Program-made: the position numbers and the translations under genes
Assembly: GCF_002160755.1 (NCBI RefSeq)
Contig: NZ_NFLE01000011.1
Location: 1-64,000 of the forward strand
Source of the DNA: Lachnoclostridium sp. An14
Lineage (GTDB): Bacteria; Bacillota; Clostridia; Lachnospirales; Lachnospiraceae
Reading direction: 5' to 3'
Length of the DNA stretch: 64,000 nucleotides
The notes under the pieces: generated by a model
The model's database searches: none
What the model saw: only the letters and a program-made list of their open reading frames with translations
Told to the model about the DNA's origin: nothing
Shown here: positions 53,068 to 61,271 of the stretch, piece by piece
Position numbering within the stretch: position 1 is the first letter of the stretch
Layout: each line of letters begins with the position of its first letter

Positions 53068-53445
53068 TTATTCAGCTAAGAAGCTGCGAAGCCGGTGAAA
53101 GGCCCTTTGAAGCAGAAGCGTGACCGCTGCCGGTGAGCAGTCAAGGATAACTGCAATTTCCTTGTACTGATACCCTTCCCAAAAGGCCAGCTCGATGGCG
53201 TACCGCTGCCGGTCTGTCAGGCGGCGTAAGCCGTATGCCAGCTTTTCGTTCCGGACAGTATCAATGAAGTTTTCTACCATCAGTTGTTCGGTGAAATCAT
53301 CCTGGATATAGATAGACCGCTCCTTGTATGTAAGTTCCTCGCTCATACTCTCCAGAGAGTAGCAGTGATACCGGAACCGGCGGTCAGAGTTTGCAATGAT
53401 ACGATCCTCGCCTTTGAGGATCGCAGCCCAATTTTTTTCGGCCAT
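53068..53445 (-). CDS. sigma-like helix-turn-helix regulator, copy 1
   Basis: 125 residues from ATG 53445 (AGGAG upstream). The C-terminus has a sigma region 4 pattern (RLTDRQRYAIELAFWEGYQY, KEIAVILDCSPAAVTLLLQR). Almost identical to 58666-59043 at the C-terminus (last 50 residues differ at one position), with more changes in the first half. Likely regulator of element or cargo genes. Confidence 0.82.
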   Translation of the reverse strand: MAEKNWAAILKGEDRIIANSDRRFRYHCYSLESMSEELTYKERSIYIQDDFTEQLMVENFIDTVRNEKLAYGLRRLTDRQRYAIELAFWEGYQYKEIAVILDCSPAAVTLLLQRAFHRLRSFLAE

Positions 53446-53534
53446 AAGCCTGTTCTCCTTTCTGATGTTTGTCTGCATGGGCGGGCAGACAAACGGAGGA
53501 GAACGGCACCCGACAGAAACACATAGTAGGCAAT

Positions 53535-53570
53535 AAAAAGCGTCTGGCTGTTCGTCAATCAGCCAGACGC
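53535..53570 (-). terminator. terminator after small gene, copy 1
   Basis: An 11-bp stem (53560-53570 with 53540-53550) and T5 on the minus strand, just after the 39-codon gene. Confidence 0.85.
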
Positions 53571-53573
53571 CAT

Positions 53574-53693
53574 CTAATGTATTTTGGTGTTTTCTTTCAA
53601 ATAGGGTTTTGTACTTGTTCCCCTGTTTAGGGGATAGGCTTTTTTTGACGGTGCATACTCCGTCATATTTTGTCGAAACACTGTTTGCTTCAT
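53574..53693 (-). CDS. conserved 39-residue protein, copy 1
   Basis: From ATG 53693 with GGAGGGA upstream to TAG 53574. It has PSKKAYPLNRGTSTKPYLKE and ends KIH. The second copy (59157-59279) keeps PKKA-PLNR-STK-Y-KIH while DNA around it drifts, which argues for a real protein. No family recognised. Confidence 0.6.
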   Translation of the reverse strand: MKQTVFRQNMTEYAPSKKAYPLNRGTSTKPYLKENTKIH

Positions 53694-53900
53694 GGCGGCT
53701 CCCTCCTCAAGCCGCCGTGATCTTTAGCGTGTGGTCGTCATCCCTTCGAGGGTATAAAAGAGCGGCGGCCTTGATTTGTTCAAAGCCGCCGCGAAATGTA
53801 ATGATGGCACGGTGATTGTCTGCTGAACGGCGGCTTTTTTTCTTTTGCCGTCGCTCGGCAGATGAAACTAGTTATTTCACTTTTTAGATGAATTGGGTCG

Positions 53901-53920
53901 ATCCGTACAAGGCAGACTGG
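53901..53920 (+). repeat. direct repeat flanking the ABC/MerR cassette, left copy
   Basis: ATCCGTACAAGGCAGACTGG matches ATCCACACAAGGCAGACTGG at 56385-56404 in 18 of 20 positions, with looser similarity on either side. The two copies bracket the ABC transporter and MerR genes. Confidence 0.55.
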
Positions 53921-53983
53921 CCCATTTTGGTAGGTAGTTGGCTCGCCTTGCTGTAAATGAAAGTCCTTTGGATTTTTACTACC

Positions 53984-54727
53984 TTATTCCCACTTGAAGA
54001 ATCTCACTGCAATTCCTCCGCAAATAATAATCAGAGCCACCATGACAACCAGAGGGAGCCAAGCAACTTCTATCGGTAAGCCCAGCGAAGTTGCTTTCAG
54101 CAATTTGATCCCCTGCGTCAGCGGAAGAATATCTGCAATTCTCTGTAATGCTGTCGGCATTACCTCGTATGGGAGAGTAGCCCCGGAGAAGATCAACATA
54201 GGAAAATACAAAATACTGGCAACAATACTGGCGACCTTCATGTTCGGAGCGACTCCGCCGACCATCATTCCAATGCTGAATGTGGAAAGCATCACCAGAA
54301 GATAAGAAGCCAGAAAGATTCCCACAGAACCGGGCAACCGCACGCAGAAGAACAGACTTCCTACCAGATAGACCAGTATCAAAGAAAGCAGCGAGTAAAT
54401 GGCGTAAATAGAAACCTGTACTGTCAAAAGCAAAATGGGGCTGGTTGGCGTTACCTTATAACGTTTCAGTATTTTCTTCTGCCGATAGTCAGAAATCACC
54501 AATGGGAGCCCCATAACGCCACCCGCACAGATCGAAATCGTGGAAATTGCTCCAAAGGACTGCTCCAAAAAGGAATAGCTTGCTCCCTCGAAAGCGGGCT
54601 GATTTCCATAAATGATGCCGAGCAGTACCACTACCACAACCGGCAGGCAAAGTGCGAAGATCACCATGTCCATACCTCGAAAAGACAGCTTGATTTCTGT
54701 TTTCAGCATTGTAACATATTTATTCAT
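53984..54727 (-). CDS. ABC-2-type transporter permease
   Basis: 247 residues with six hydrophobic segments (MVIFALCLPVVVVVLLGIIY, FLASYLLVMLSTFSIGMMVG, WLPLVVMVALIIICGGIAV). It is the membrane half of an export system whose ATPase is the preceding gene (8-base overlap). The substrate is unknown; drug or peptide export is typical for this family. Confidence 0.9.
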   Translation of the reverse strand: MNKYVTMLKTEIKLSFRGMDMVIFALCLPVVVVVLLGIIYGNQPAFEGASYSFLEQSFGAISTISICAGGVMGLPLVISDYRQKKILKRYKVTPTSPILLLTVQVSIYAIYSLLSLILVYLVGSLFFCVRLPGSVGIFLASYLLVMLSTFSIGMMVGGVAPNMKVASIVASILYFPMLIFSGATLPYEVMPTALQRIADILPLTQGIKLLKATSLGLPIEVAWLPLVVMVALIIICGGIAVRFFKWE

Positions 54728-55448
54728 CGTCCGTTTCCTCCTCTCCGGTAAACCACAAATAGGCTTCTTCCAAATTATTATATGGGCTTTGGTGAATTGC
54801 CTCTTGAACGGTTCCTGTGAAAATGAAATTTCCGTCCTTCAAAATGGCGATTGTATCGCACAGGACTTCCACCTCGTCCATAAAATGTGAGGAAAGAAAG
54901 ATGGTCAGCCCCTTTTGTTTCAATGTGTTCAGACTTTTCCAAACACTCCTGCGCGCTTTTGTATCAAGACCCGTTGTAAGCTCATCCAGAAAGACGACCT
55001 TCGGATCAGGCAAGAGCGCTAAAACAATAAATAGCCGCTGTTTTTGTCCACCCGATAGCTCATTTACGAAAGCGCCTCGTTTCTCCCACAGGTCAAACTG
55101 CCTCAAAAGATCCTCGTAATTTGCAGCTTTCCGGTAAAGGCAGGCGGTTTCTTCGCACAGCTCCCAAACCTTAATTTTGTCCGAGTAGCCGGTTTCCTGA
55201 AATTGTACGCCAACCTGTTCAAAGAGCTGTTTTCGGTCTTTTCGAGAGTCTAATCCTAAAATAGAAACAGATCCCGCGTCTGCCTTCCGAGTGCCTAAGA
55301 TACACTCTATCGTGGTAGTTTTGCCCGCGCCATTCGCTCCGAGCAGGCCGAACACCTGACCTGTTCCAATCGAAAGCTCAATGTTACTGATTACTTTGTT
55401 TCCGGCGTAAGATTTACTCAAACCGGTTACTTTGATGGTTTCATCCAT
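54720..55448 (-). CDS. ABC transporter ATP-binding protein
   Basis: 242 residues. Walker A (GANGAGKTT), signature LSGGQKQR, Walker B (VVFLDELTTGLD) and switch His (LSSHFMDE). ATG 55448 is chosen for AGGAGG nine bases upstream. It pairs with the ABC-2 permease downstream. The MerR gene next to it reads the same way and probably controls it. Confidence 0.93.
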   Translation of the reverse strand: MDETIKVTGLSKSYAGNKVISNIELSIGTGQVFGLLGANGAGKTTTIECILGTRKADAGSVSILGLDSRKDRKQLFEQVGVQFQETGYSDKIKVWELCEETACLYRKAANYEDLLRQFDLWEKRGAFVNELSGGQKQRLFIVLALLPDPKVVFLDELTTGLDTKARRSVWKSLNTLKQKGLTIFLSSHFMDEVEVLCDTIAILKDGNFIFTGTVQEAIHQSPYNNLEEAYLWFTGEEETDDE

Positions 55449-55519
55449 GCCTTTATACCTCCTATCTTGATGTATAAAGGTTAGCATGGTCCGGTGGTAT
55501 GGTGGGTCAATGTAGGCTT

Positions 55520-56269
55520 TTATTTTGTCATTTTCTGCATTTTTTCAATTTGTCTGGCCACATAAACCGCATTTTTCCGGGCCTCGGCCAGAGAGGTAAG
55601 CAGCTTGTCGCACGCCTTAATAATATCGTCATCCTCATTCGGCGTATCAATGACTGTACGGATATTTGCGGCGGGATCGGCGTTGATCGCCCGCAGCATC
55701 CGTAAAATAGCTGCCAGCGAGTAATTCGCGCAGCGAAGGGAACGGATGATCTTCAAGCGTTGTATATCCTTCTCAGAATAGACACGATAACCGTTCTCTC
55801 TGCGCTTGATTGTGAACAGGCCATTCAATTCCCAGTTCCGCAGCGTGTCTATGGTAACATCGAGAAAATCTGCTGCTTCTTTTCGTGTGAAGTAAATACT
55901 CGTATGTTCTTCTCCATCCAACCCAGCAAGTATTTTTCGGGTAATCTGAATTGCTTCCTCAGCATTTTTTCGTTCCTGCTCCACCTGCTGGATATAGCGG
56001 CGGGTCAATGCGGCAGCTTCTTCATAATTTCCAGCAGCGGAAACCTTTATGATATTCACCGCTTGCTTTCTTAGCCCATTTTGAAGTACCTCCACCCGAA
56101 GGGCTGCACGCGCCAGCTTGAATTGCTCTATATGAAGGTCAGTAAACACTCTGTATCCATTTGGTAAACGTTCCGGCTTAGGAATAAGAGCGCATTTTTC
56201 ATAGAGCCGGACGGTATTCACATGGATGCCAATCCGTCTGGCGATGTCGATGGTTTTGTACTGCTTCAT
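55520..56269 (-). CDS. MerR-family regulator with two helix-turn-helix domains
   Basis: 249 residues from ATG 56269 (GGGAGGTG upstream). The first MerR domain is at the N-terminus (TIDIARRIGIHVNTVRLYEK, PNGYRVFTDLHIEQFKLARA). A second sits near residues 130-200 (FTRKEAADFLDVTIDTLRNW, NGYRVYSEKDIQRLKIIRSL). Two tandem MerR DNA-binding domains in one chain are uncommon. It probably regulates the adjacent ABC exporter and itself. Confidence 0.9.
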   Translation of the reverse strand: MKQYKTIDIARRIGIHVNTVRLYEKCALIPKPERLPNGYRVFTDLHIEQFKLARAALRVEVLQNGLRKQAVNIIKVSAAGNYEEAAALTRRYIQQVEQERKNAEEAIQITRKILAGLDGEEHTSIYFTRKEAADFLDVTIDTLRNWELNGLFTIKRRENGYRVYSEKDIQRLKIIRSLRCANYSLAAILRMLRAINADPAANIRTVIDTPNEDDDIIKACDKLLTSLAEARKNAVYVARQIEKMQKMTK

Positions 56270-56384
56270 CCTATCACCTCCCATTCTGTTATACCACACT
56301 TTATAAGTCTGGTGTTTAAGTGTAGGGTTTACAGTATAACGGATTTTTTATAAAAAAGGCAAGCCTGCCATAATGGGTTGGCCA

Positions 56385-56404
56385 ATCCACACAAGGCAGA
56401 CTGG
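56385..56404 (+). repeat. direct repeat flanking the ABC/MerR cassette, right copy
   Basis: See 53901-53920. It lies within a region of further inverted GGCAAG/CTTGCC and GGCAGG/CCTGCC pairs (56358-56442) that may act as a terminator for the MFS gene. Confidence 0.55.
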
Positions 56405-56480
56405 TTTATTACGTCGTGGCAGATAGCAGGCCTGCCTTGCCATAAGTTGAATGTTTAAAATTTCTTTCCCAACATAAATA

Positions 56481-57719
56481 TTACTTGCTAGTCTCTAATC
56501 TACCAAATATTTTCTTTGAATAAAGAGAAACCAAAAATGCAGCTATCGCAGCCCCAATTAAAACCATCCATGTATGTGCTGCAAGAATGTCAAACAGAAC
56601 ACCGTAAATCGCCTGTCCGATCGGTTGTCCACACATAGCAATAGAAATTAGTGCCGCCATGATTTTGCCGACTAATTGAGGTGGGGTCTGTGTCTGTATC
56701 AGTGTGTAAATCTGAACCATAAAGAGTGTAGAGGCTCCCATAGCGGTGAAGCTCATTAAAGTAATTGCCCAATACGATACAATGACGGGCATATTCAGTA
56801 AAAGGGAAACACCCATAACCGCCACAGCAATCGAACAAATCAACAGTAGCACATACGAATTTTGGATTTTCAGCTTTTCCGATACGATGGCGGTTAAAAT
56901 TCCGCCGCACAGACCGCCCAACGCCAGTGCCCCCTGTGTGAAGCCGTACATGGTATCAGACATCCCTAACACCTGTGTGATGAGAATAGGGGTTCCAACA
57001 ATCATTACCGCACTCAAAACCAAATTGAAGATGGATACCAGAAAGACCACTGAAAAGAAAATGGGCTTTTCTGTTTTTACAAACTGATAGCTTTCTTTCA
57101 AGTCCATTCCAACTACCCGAAACACGCTGACTTCACGCGGGCGTTTATTATGCGGGATGCGAATAAAGATTTCCATGATGGCGGAGAAAGTAAAACACGC
57201 TGCACTCAAAAGCAAAATCGGATAGATGCCCCAAAGGGTAAACATCACGCCACCGATCACAGGCCCCAGCAACCCGGAAAGGGTATTGACCTGATTGATT
57301 ACCGCGTTTCCGGCCATCAGTTTATCTTTCACAACCAGAAGTGGAACGCTTGCCTGTACTGCTGGCTGGTATGTGCCGGAAATACCATAGAGCAACATCA
57401 AGACAACGATAAAAAGCGGAACAGTAGGAATTTTCCCCAGCGAAAAGTAAAACAGCATGATAATGGCAGCCGTGGAGAAGTCCAGCCCTACCATAATGTC
57501 ACGCTTGTTCACACGGTCAGCCAGTACACCGCCAACCATCGAAAGAATAACCATTGGAGCAAAGGAGCAGGCGGTCACAACGCCAAATAGCGTTGAAGAA
57601 CCTGTTTCCCGCAATAAATACAGCGGTAAGGCAAATCGCAAGATGGCGTTGCCAAAAAGGGAAATGATCTGGCCGACCACGACAAGAGTAAAATCCCGCC
57701 CGAAAAGTTTTGTCTGCAT
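56481..57719 (-). CDS. MFS-family efflux transporter
   Basis: 412 residues with about 12 membrane segments (LVVVGQIISLFGNAILRFAL, VILSMVGGVLADRVNKRDIM as the loop 2-3 signature). It matches the macrolide/multidrug MFS exporter group in length and layout, but the drug cannot be assigned. It is preceded by a palindromic operator (57745-57761) and a divergently placed TetR gene on the same strand, which probably represses it. Confidence 0.88.
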   Translation of the reverse strand: MQTKLFGRDFTLVVVGQIISLFGNAILRFALPLYLLRETGSSTLFGVVTACSFAPMVILSMVGGVLADRVNKRDIMVGLDFSTAAIIMLFYFSLGKIPTVPLFIVVLMLLYGISGTYQPAVQASVPLLVVKDKLMAGNAVINQVNTLSGLLGPVIGGVMFTLWGIYPILLLSAACFTFSAIMEIFIRIPHNKRPREVSVFRVVGMDLKESYQFVKTEKPIFFSVVFLVSIFNLVLSAVMIVGTPILITQVLGMSDTMYGFTQGALALGGLCGGILTAIVSEKLKIQNSYVLLLICSIAVAVMGVSLLLNMPVIVSYWAITLMSFTAMGASTLFMVQIYTLIQTQTPPQLVGKIMAALISIAMCGQPIGQAIYGVLFDILAAHTWMVLIGAAIAAFLVSLYSKKIFGRLETSK

Positions 57720-57744
57720 AAACTACCTCCATTATTTCAATATT

Positions 57745-57761
57745 AAACCGACCGTCGGTTT
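57745..57761. promoter_or_regulatory. TetR-type operator upstream of the MFS gene
   Basis: AAACCGAC-C-GTCGGTTT, a perfect 8-bp palindrome around one base, 26 bases upstream of the MFS start. A related sequence lies upstream of the TetR gene. Confidence 0.75.
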
Positions 57762-57811
57762 GATATGTGTTTAAAATGAACTGCTCATTGAGAGCAGCTC
57801 ATTTTAGGGAA

Positions 57812-58462
57812 TTAGGCCGTGTGCTGGGACTTGCAGTAGCTAATATAGCCGTCTATCATTTCGTCGTCCAAAAGTTGGTTGATACCAACGCCTTGTAACA
57901 GGTCATTGAATGTTTCGCAACGATTACGCATACCAGCTTCATCCGTCATACTAACCAGCGGATTGAGCCATACATTGGACAAGACCATGATGGCCTCTGC
58001 CAGTTCACCGGGATTTGTCGCTTGAATGGAACCATCGTCAATCCCCTGTTGCAAGATTGGCTGGATAAACTTCGGAGCAACAATCTGATAGAGTTGGGCA
58101 ATCTGCATTGCCAAAAAGCGCGGATTATCCAATAGACAGGGCGTAACAGTCAGCATTAGGCTCTGGTTAGAGTTAAACAAAGCAGCCTTAAAGATTGCTC
58201 GCAGCTTTTCCAATCCATTCAAAGATTGGTCGTCCCGTACTTTTGCCAAAGCACTTGTGTTTTCTTCCCCTATACGGTGAAAGATCGCTTCAAAAATTTC
58301 TTCTTTGGACGAAAAGTGATGGTAAATTGCGCCTTTTGAAAGATTTGTTTCGTTGATGATGTCCTGCAAAGATGTTGCGTCATATCCTTTTTCAACAAAC
58401 AGATGGGTGGCAACATCCAAAATCAGTTTCACGGTTTCCTCCGGGTATTTGTTTCTTGCCAT
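57812..58462 (-). CDS. TetR/AcrR-family repressor
   Basis: 216 residues. N-terminal helix-turn-helix (LFVEKGYDATSLQDIINETN, LSKGAIYHHFSSKEEIFEAI) and a helical ligand-binding C-terminus. It lies directly upstream of the MFS gene on the same strand, with similar palindromic operators before both, so it probably represses the pump and itself until a ligand binds. Confidence 0.92.
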   Translation of the reverse strand: MARNKYPEETVKLILDVATHLFVEKGYDATSLQDIINETNLSKGAIYHHFSSKEEIFEAIFHRIGEENTSALAKVRDDQSLNGLEKLRAIFKAALFNSNQSLMLTVTPCLLDNPRFLAMQIAQLYQIVAPKFIQPILQQGIDDGSIQATNPGELAEAIMVLSNVWLNPLVSMTDEAGMRNRCETFNDLLQGVGINQLLDDEMIDGYISYCKSQHTA

Positions 58463-58475
58463 CCCGCACCTCCAT

Positions 58476-58492
58476 ACAAACCAACGGTCTGT
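58476..58492. promoter_or_regulatory. second TetR-type operator, upstream of the tetR gene
   Basis: ACAAACCAACGGTCTGT, an imperfect dyad related to the site at 57745-57761 (shared AAACC and GGT cores), 14 bases before the TetR start. Suggests autoregulation. Confidence 0.6.
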
Positions 58493-58665
58493 AAAAAATA
58501 TAGCAGAAATTTATTATCTTGTCAAGTCTATGCCAAAGATTCGTGATCGTGAAAGACTGACTATTGGGAAAAACAATACGCTTTGTTGCCGCGGGTATTT
58601 CGACAAGAAAATGTAACAGAACGTAGGCAAGGGCAGCATCGCAAGAATGCTGCCCTTGTCTTCAC

Positions 58666-59043
58666 TTATTCAGCTAAGAAGCTACGAAGCCGGTGAAAGG
58701 CTCTCTGAAGCAGAAGCGTGACTGCCGCCGGGGAGCAATCAAGGATGACTGCAATCTCCTTGTACTGATATCCTTCCCAAAAGGCCAGTTCTATGGCGTG
58801 CCGCTGCCGGTCTGTCAAGCGGCGCAGACCATAGGCCAGCTTTTCATTTCGGACAGTATCAATAAAGTCCTCCTCCAGCAGTTGCTCGATGAAATCATTC
58901 TGGATATGGATAGACCGTTCCCTGTATGTAAGTTCCTCGCTCATGTTCTCCAGAGAGTAGCAGTGATACCGGAACCGGCGGTCAGAATTTTCTATGATAC
59001 GATCCTCCTCTTTGAGGATCGCAGTCCAATCTTTTTCGGCCAT
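58666..59043 (-). CDS. sigma-like helix-turn-helix regulator, copy 2
   Basis: 125 residues from ATG 59043, paralogous to 53068-53445. Differences cluster in the first half (for example KEEDRIIENSDRR against KGEDRIIANSDRR); the DNA-binding C-terminus differs by one residue. Both copies have intact frames and the same binding site and terminator layout, so both may be active. Confidence 0.82.
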   Translation of the reverse strand: MAEKDWTAILKEEDRIIENSDRRFRYHCYSLENMSEELTYRERSIHIQNDFIEQLLEEDFIDTVRNEKLAYGLRRLTDRQRHAIELAFWEGYQYKEIAVILDCSPAAVTLLLQRAFHRLRSFLAE

Positions 59044-59132
59044 AAGCCTGTTCTCCTTTCTGATGTTTGTCTGCATGGGCTGGAAGACAAACGGAGGAGA
59101 ACGGCACCCGACCGGAACACATAGTGAGCAAT

Positions 59133-59168
59133 AAAAAGCGTCTGGCTGTTCAACTATCAGCCAGACGC
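59133..59168 (-). terminator. terminator after small gene, copy 2
   Basis: An 11-bp stem (59158-59168 with 59138-59148) and T5 on the minus strand. Here the stop codon of the small gene lies within the hairpin. Confidence 0.82.
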
Positions 59169-59279
59169 TATCAAATGTATTTTGATGTAGTGCTTTGTAC
59201 TTGCTTCCCTGTTTAGGGGTTGGGCTTTTTTTGGCAGGTCAATTTCTGCCGGATTGTATCGAAGCAGTGTTCGCTTCAC
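59157..59279 (-). CDS. conserved 40-residue protein, copy 2
   Basis: From GTG 59279 (GGAGGGA upstream) to TGA 59157. Core LPKKAQPLNREASTKHYIKI matches the first copy. Its last residues read into the terminator stem because the earlier stop of copy 1 is changed. Confidence 0.55.
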   Translation of the reverse strand: MKRTLLRYNPAEIDLPKKAQPLNREASTKHYIKIHLIASG

Positions 59280-59511
59280 GGCGACTCCCTCCTAAAGCCG
59301 CCGTGATCTTTAGCGTGTGGTCATCATTTCTTTGAGAAGTAAAGGACGGCGGCTCTGATTTGTTCAAAGCCGCCGTAAAATGTAATGATGGCATGGTGAT
59401 TGTCTGCTGAACGACGGCTTTTTTTCTTTTGCCGTCGCCCGGCAGATGAAAAGTTATATTTTGATGTGTTATGGCATTTTTATATGGTTATGAAATCATC
59501 TCCATTCAAAT

Positions 59512-60876
59512 TTAGCTTTTCTTCTGAATAAGCGTTTTCCGTTCCCAACCCTTACTTTGAAAATAGAAAAATCCTACAATAGCAGGGAGGATTGGAGAAA
59601 GGGCCTGCCCATAATAAATACCAGAAAATCCAATATCGAATGTAAAGGCAAGAAGCCAGCTTACCGGTAGACGTACAATCACCGCATCTAGCAGCGCATT
59701 GAGCATAGCGATATTTGCAGCGCCTACCCCAATCGCAAAAGAGTCCAACGTATACATGCCAGCATAAATTAGGCTGTTGACACCACAGCAAACCCGCAGA
59801 TAGTACACACCGTCATTGATTACTTCAGCACTGGTACTGCCGAAAAGCAGGATCAGTTGTTCGGCAAAAATCTGAACGCCGATTACAACAACAAGGGTTA
59901 CAGAAATATTCAGCAACAAACCGATCTTAACTACCTTTCGCGCCCGTTTTATCTCCCCAGCACCTATGCACTGGCCTACCATCGCTGTAACCGCTTGTCC
60001 GATAGCCCAACAGGGCATACCGGCAAAGGTATTGATCTGCAATCCGACACCAGAAGCAGCAGATACGGAAGTACCAAATTGATTTAACATACCTGTTACA
60101 AGCAAATAGGCCGTATTTACTACTACCATTTGAATTGCCGTAGGTAGACCAACTTTAAGGATAGAAACTAGTTTATCCATTTGGAAAGTAAACTTCTTGT
60201 GAGCATTAGCAGAGAAAAATACTTTGTGCTTTCTTAAATAGAAAATGGAAATCACAAAAGAAATCCCCTGGGCTGTGATAGTGGCATAAGCGGCCCCGGA
60301 CGTTCCCATTCCAAAGGGGCCTACCAGTAAAATGTCCAAAACAATATTGATGATTGTGGCGATCCCTACGAAATAAAGAGGGGATTTAGAGTCACCTAAA
60401 CCTTTGAGCACGGAACACACAGCGTTATATCCAAAGACAAATATTGTTCCCCAGCAAATGATCTTCATGTAATCGCAGGCATCTTGATATGTGTCTGCCG
60501 GAACATTTAATACCCGAAAAAGCGGCTGGTAAAATGCCAAACCGATAACAGTTATAAGCAGAGCAGAAACAAAAGAAAGTACAGCCAGCGTTTGAAAAGT
60601 TTCAGTTTGTCCTTTTTTATCATTTGCCCCTTTGTATTGAGCAATCAAGACGGCTCCGCCCATTGTCATACCAATACAAATGGAGTTAATAATATAGCAT
60701 AGCTTCGATGCGTTATTGATGGCTGCCAGTCCCGTATCACCTACAATTTGTCCGACTACCAGCATATCCACTACGTTGTAGAATGATTGCAGGATATTTG
60801 CCAGAAGCAGCGGGAACGCAAAAGCAGCCAATTTCTTTGGTACGCTCCCGCTTAATAGATTTTGTTCTTCGGTCAT
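59512..60876 (-). CDS. MATE-family multidrug efflux transporter
   Basis: 454 residues with 12 membrane segments in two similar halves (KKLAAFAFPLLLANILQSFY, VDMLVVGQIVGDTGLAAINN; VSILKVGLPTAIQMVVVNTA, GMPCWAIGQAVTAMVGQCIG). It exports drugs or other cations in exchange for Na+ or H+. ATG 60876 has GGGGAAT upstream. About 300 bases of leader hold a peptide frame and two terminators, so expression is probably inducible. AT-rich compared with element C. Confidence 0.92.
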   Translation of the reverse strand: MTEEQNLLSGSVPKKLAAFAFPLLLANILQSFYNVVDMLVVGQIVGDTGLAAINNASKLCYIINSICIGMTMGGAVLIAQYKGANDKKGQTETFQTLAVLSFVSALLITVIGLAFYQPLFRVLNVPADTYQDACDYMKIICWGTIFVFGYNAVCSVLKGLGDSKSPLYFVGIATIINIVLDILLVGPFGMGTSGAAYATITAQGISFVISIFYLRKHKVFFSANAHKKFTFQMDKLVSILKVGLPTAIQMVVVNTAYLLVTGMLNQFGTSVSAASGVGLQINTFAGMPCWAIGQAVTAMVGQCIGAGEIKRARKVVKIGLLLNISVTLVVVIGVQIFAEQLILLFGSTSAEVINDGVYYLRVCCGVNSLIYAGMYTLDSFAIGVGAANIAMLNALLDAVIVRLPVSWLLAFTFDIGFSGIYYGQALSPILPAIVGFFYFQSKGWERKTLIQKKS

Positions 60877-60891
60877 ATCAATTCCCCTTTC

Positions 60892-60923
60892 AAAAAAGAG
60901 GACACACAAAACCGTGTGCCCTC
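60892..60923 (-). terminator. MATE leader terminator, proximal
   Basis: On the minus strand a stem of 10 positions with one mismatch (60914-60923 with 60898-60907) is followed by six T residues, 16 bases before the MATE start codon. Confidence 0.85.
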
Positions 60924-60950
60924 TGCATAGTTGCCCTAAAATGGGTATAA

Positions 60951-60984
60951 CAAAAGGCCACAAACAAAACATTGTCTGTGGCCT
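60951..60984 (-). terminator. MATE leader terminator, distal
   Basis: AGGCCACA/TGTGGCCT (60977-60984 with 60955-60962) followed by TTTTG on the minus strand. With the proximal hairpin it makes a double attenuator. Confidence 0.8.
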
Positions 60985-61064
60985 AAACAGTCAATCTTTT
61001 ATTGTTGATCCATTAAAAGGGTATAAGAACCAAAGGCAGCCTATATCTGCCTCGGCCTCTCCGT

Positions 61065-61160
61065 TTATAGACCAACTTTCCGAAAAGGCTCCGCACAATG
61101 TTTCGTGGTATAAACTTGTTTGGAGCCGAAATCAATGCCAACTTTTCCGAACAACATCAT
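61065..61160 (-). CDS. leader peptide of the MATE gene (31 aa)
   Basis: From ATG 61160 (AGAGGTG upstream) to TAA 61065; begins MMLFGKVGIDFGSK, ends PFRKVGL. The two TTCGGAAA-AGTTGG-like stretches at its start and end and an internal GGCTCC/GGAGCC pair could form alternative stems when a ribosome stalls. Its position between promoter and double terminator fits an attenuation leader. Confidence 0.55.
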   Translation of the reverse strand: MMLFGKVGIDFGSKQVYTTKHCAEPFRKVGL

Positions 61161-61190
61161 GCTCACCTCTTTCTTAGTAATACGCTTTTA

Positions 61191-61219
61191 AGTATAAGCA
61201 TTTTTGCCCTCTTTGTCAA
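61191..61219 (-). promoter_or_regulatory. consensus promoter of the MATE leader
   Basis: Minus strand TTGACA (61214-61219), 17-base spacer, TATACT (61191-61196). Confidence 0.85.
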
Positions 61220-61271
61220 GTTGGAGTGGGTATCGTTTCCCATTGTAAGGCTTCAAAGAATGGCGTCATTG

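Larger units (their letters stand above)
53040..53875. repeat. duplicated sigma-gene segment, copy 1
   Basis: About 830 bases containing a sigma-like gene, a 39-codon gene and GC-rich hairpins recur in the same orientation at 58630-59450, highly similar throughout. The pair brackets the ABC, MerR, MFS and TetR genes. Boundaries are approximate. Confidence 0.8.
58630..59450. repeat. duplicated sigma-gene segment, copy 2
   Basis: Direct repeat of 53040-53875, including the sigma-like gene, the small gene and their terminators. Same orientation, about 5.6 kb apart, so recombination between copies would delete the transporter cargo. Confidence 0.8.

Noticed and set aside
53707-53873. A second short frame (DNH-AIITF-GGFEQI) shared by both duplicate segments
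   Set aside because: The residues are conserved between copies, but no acceptable start codon or binding site is present, the two copies end in different frames, and other frames of the same DNA are conserved equally well. Likely a by-product of conserved hairpins.
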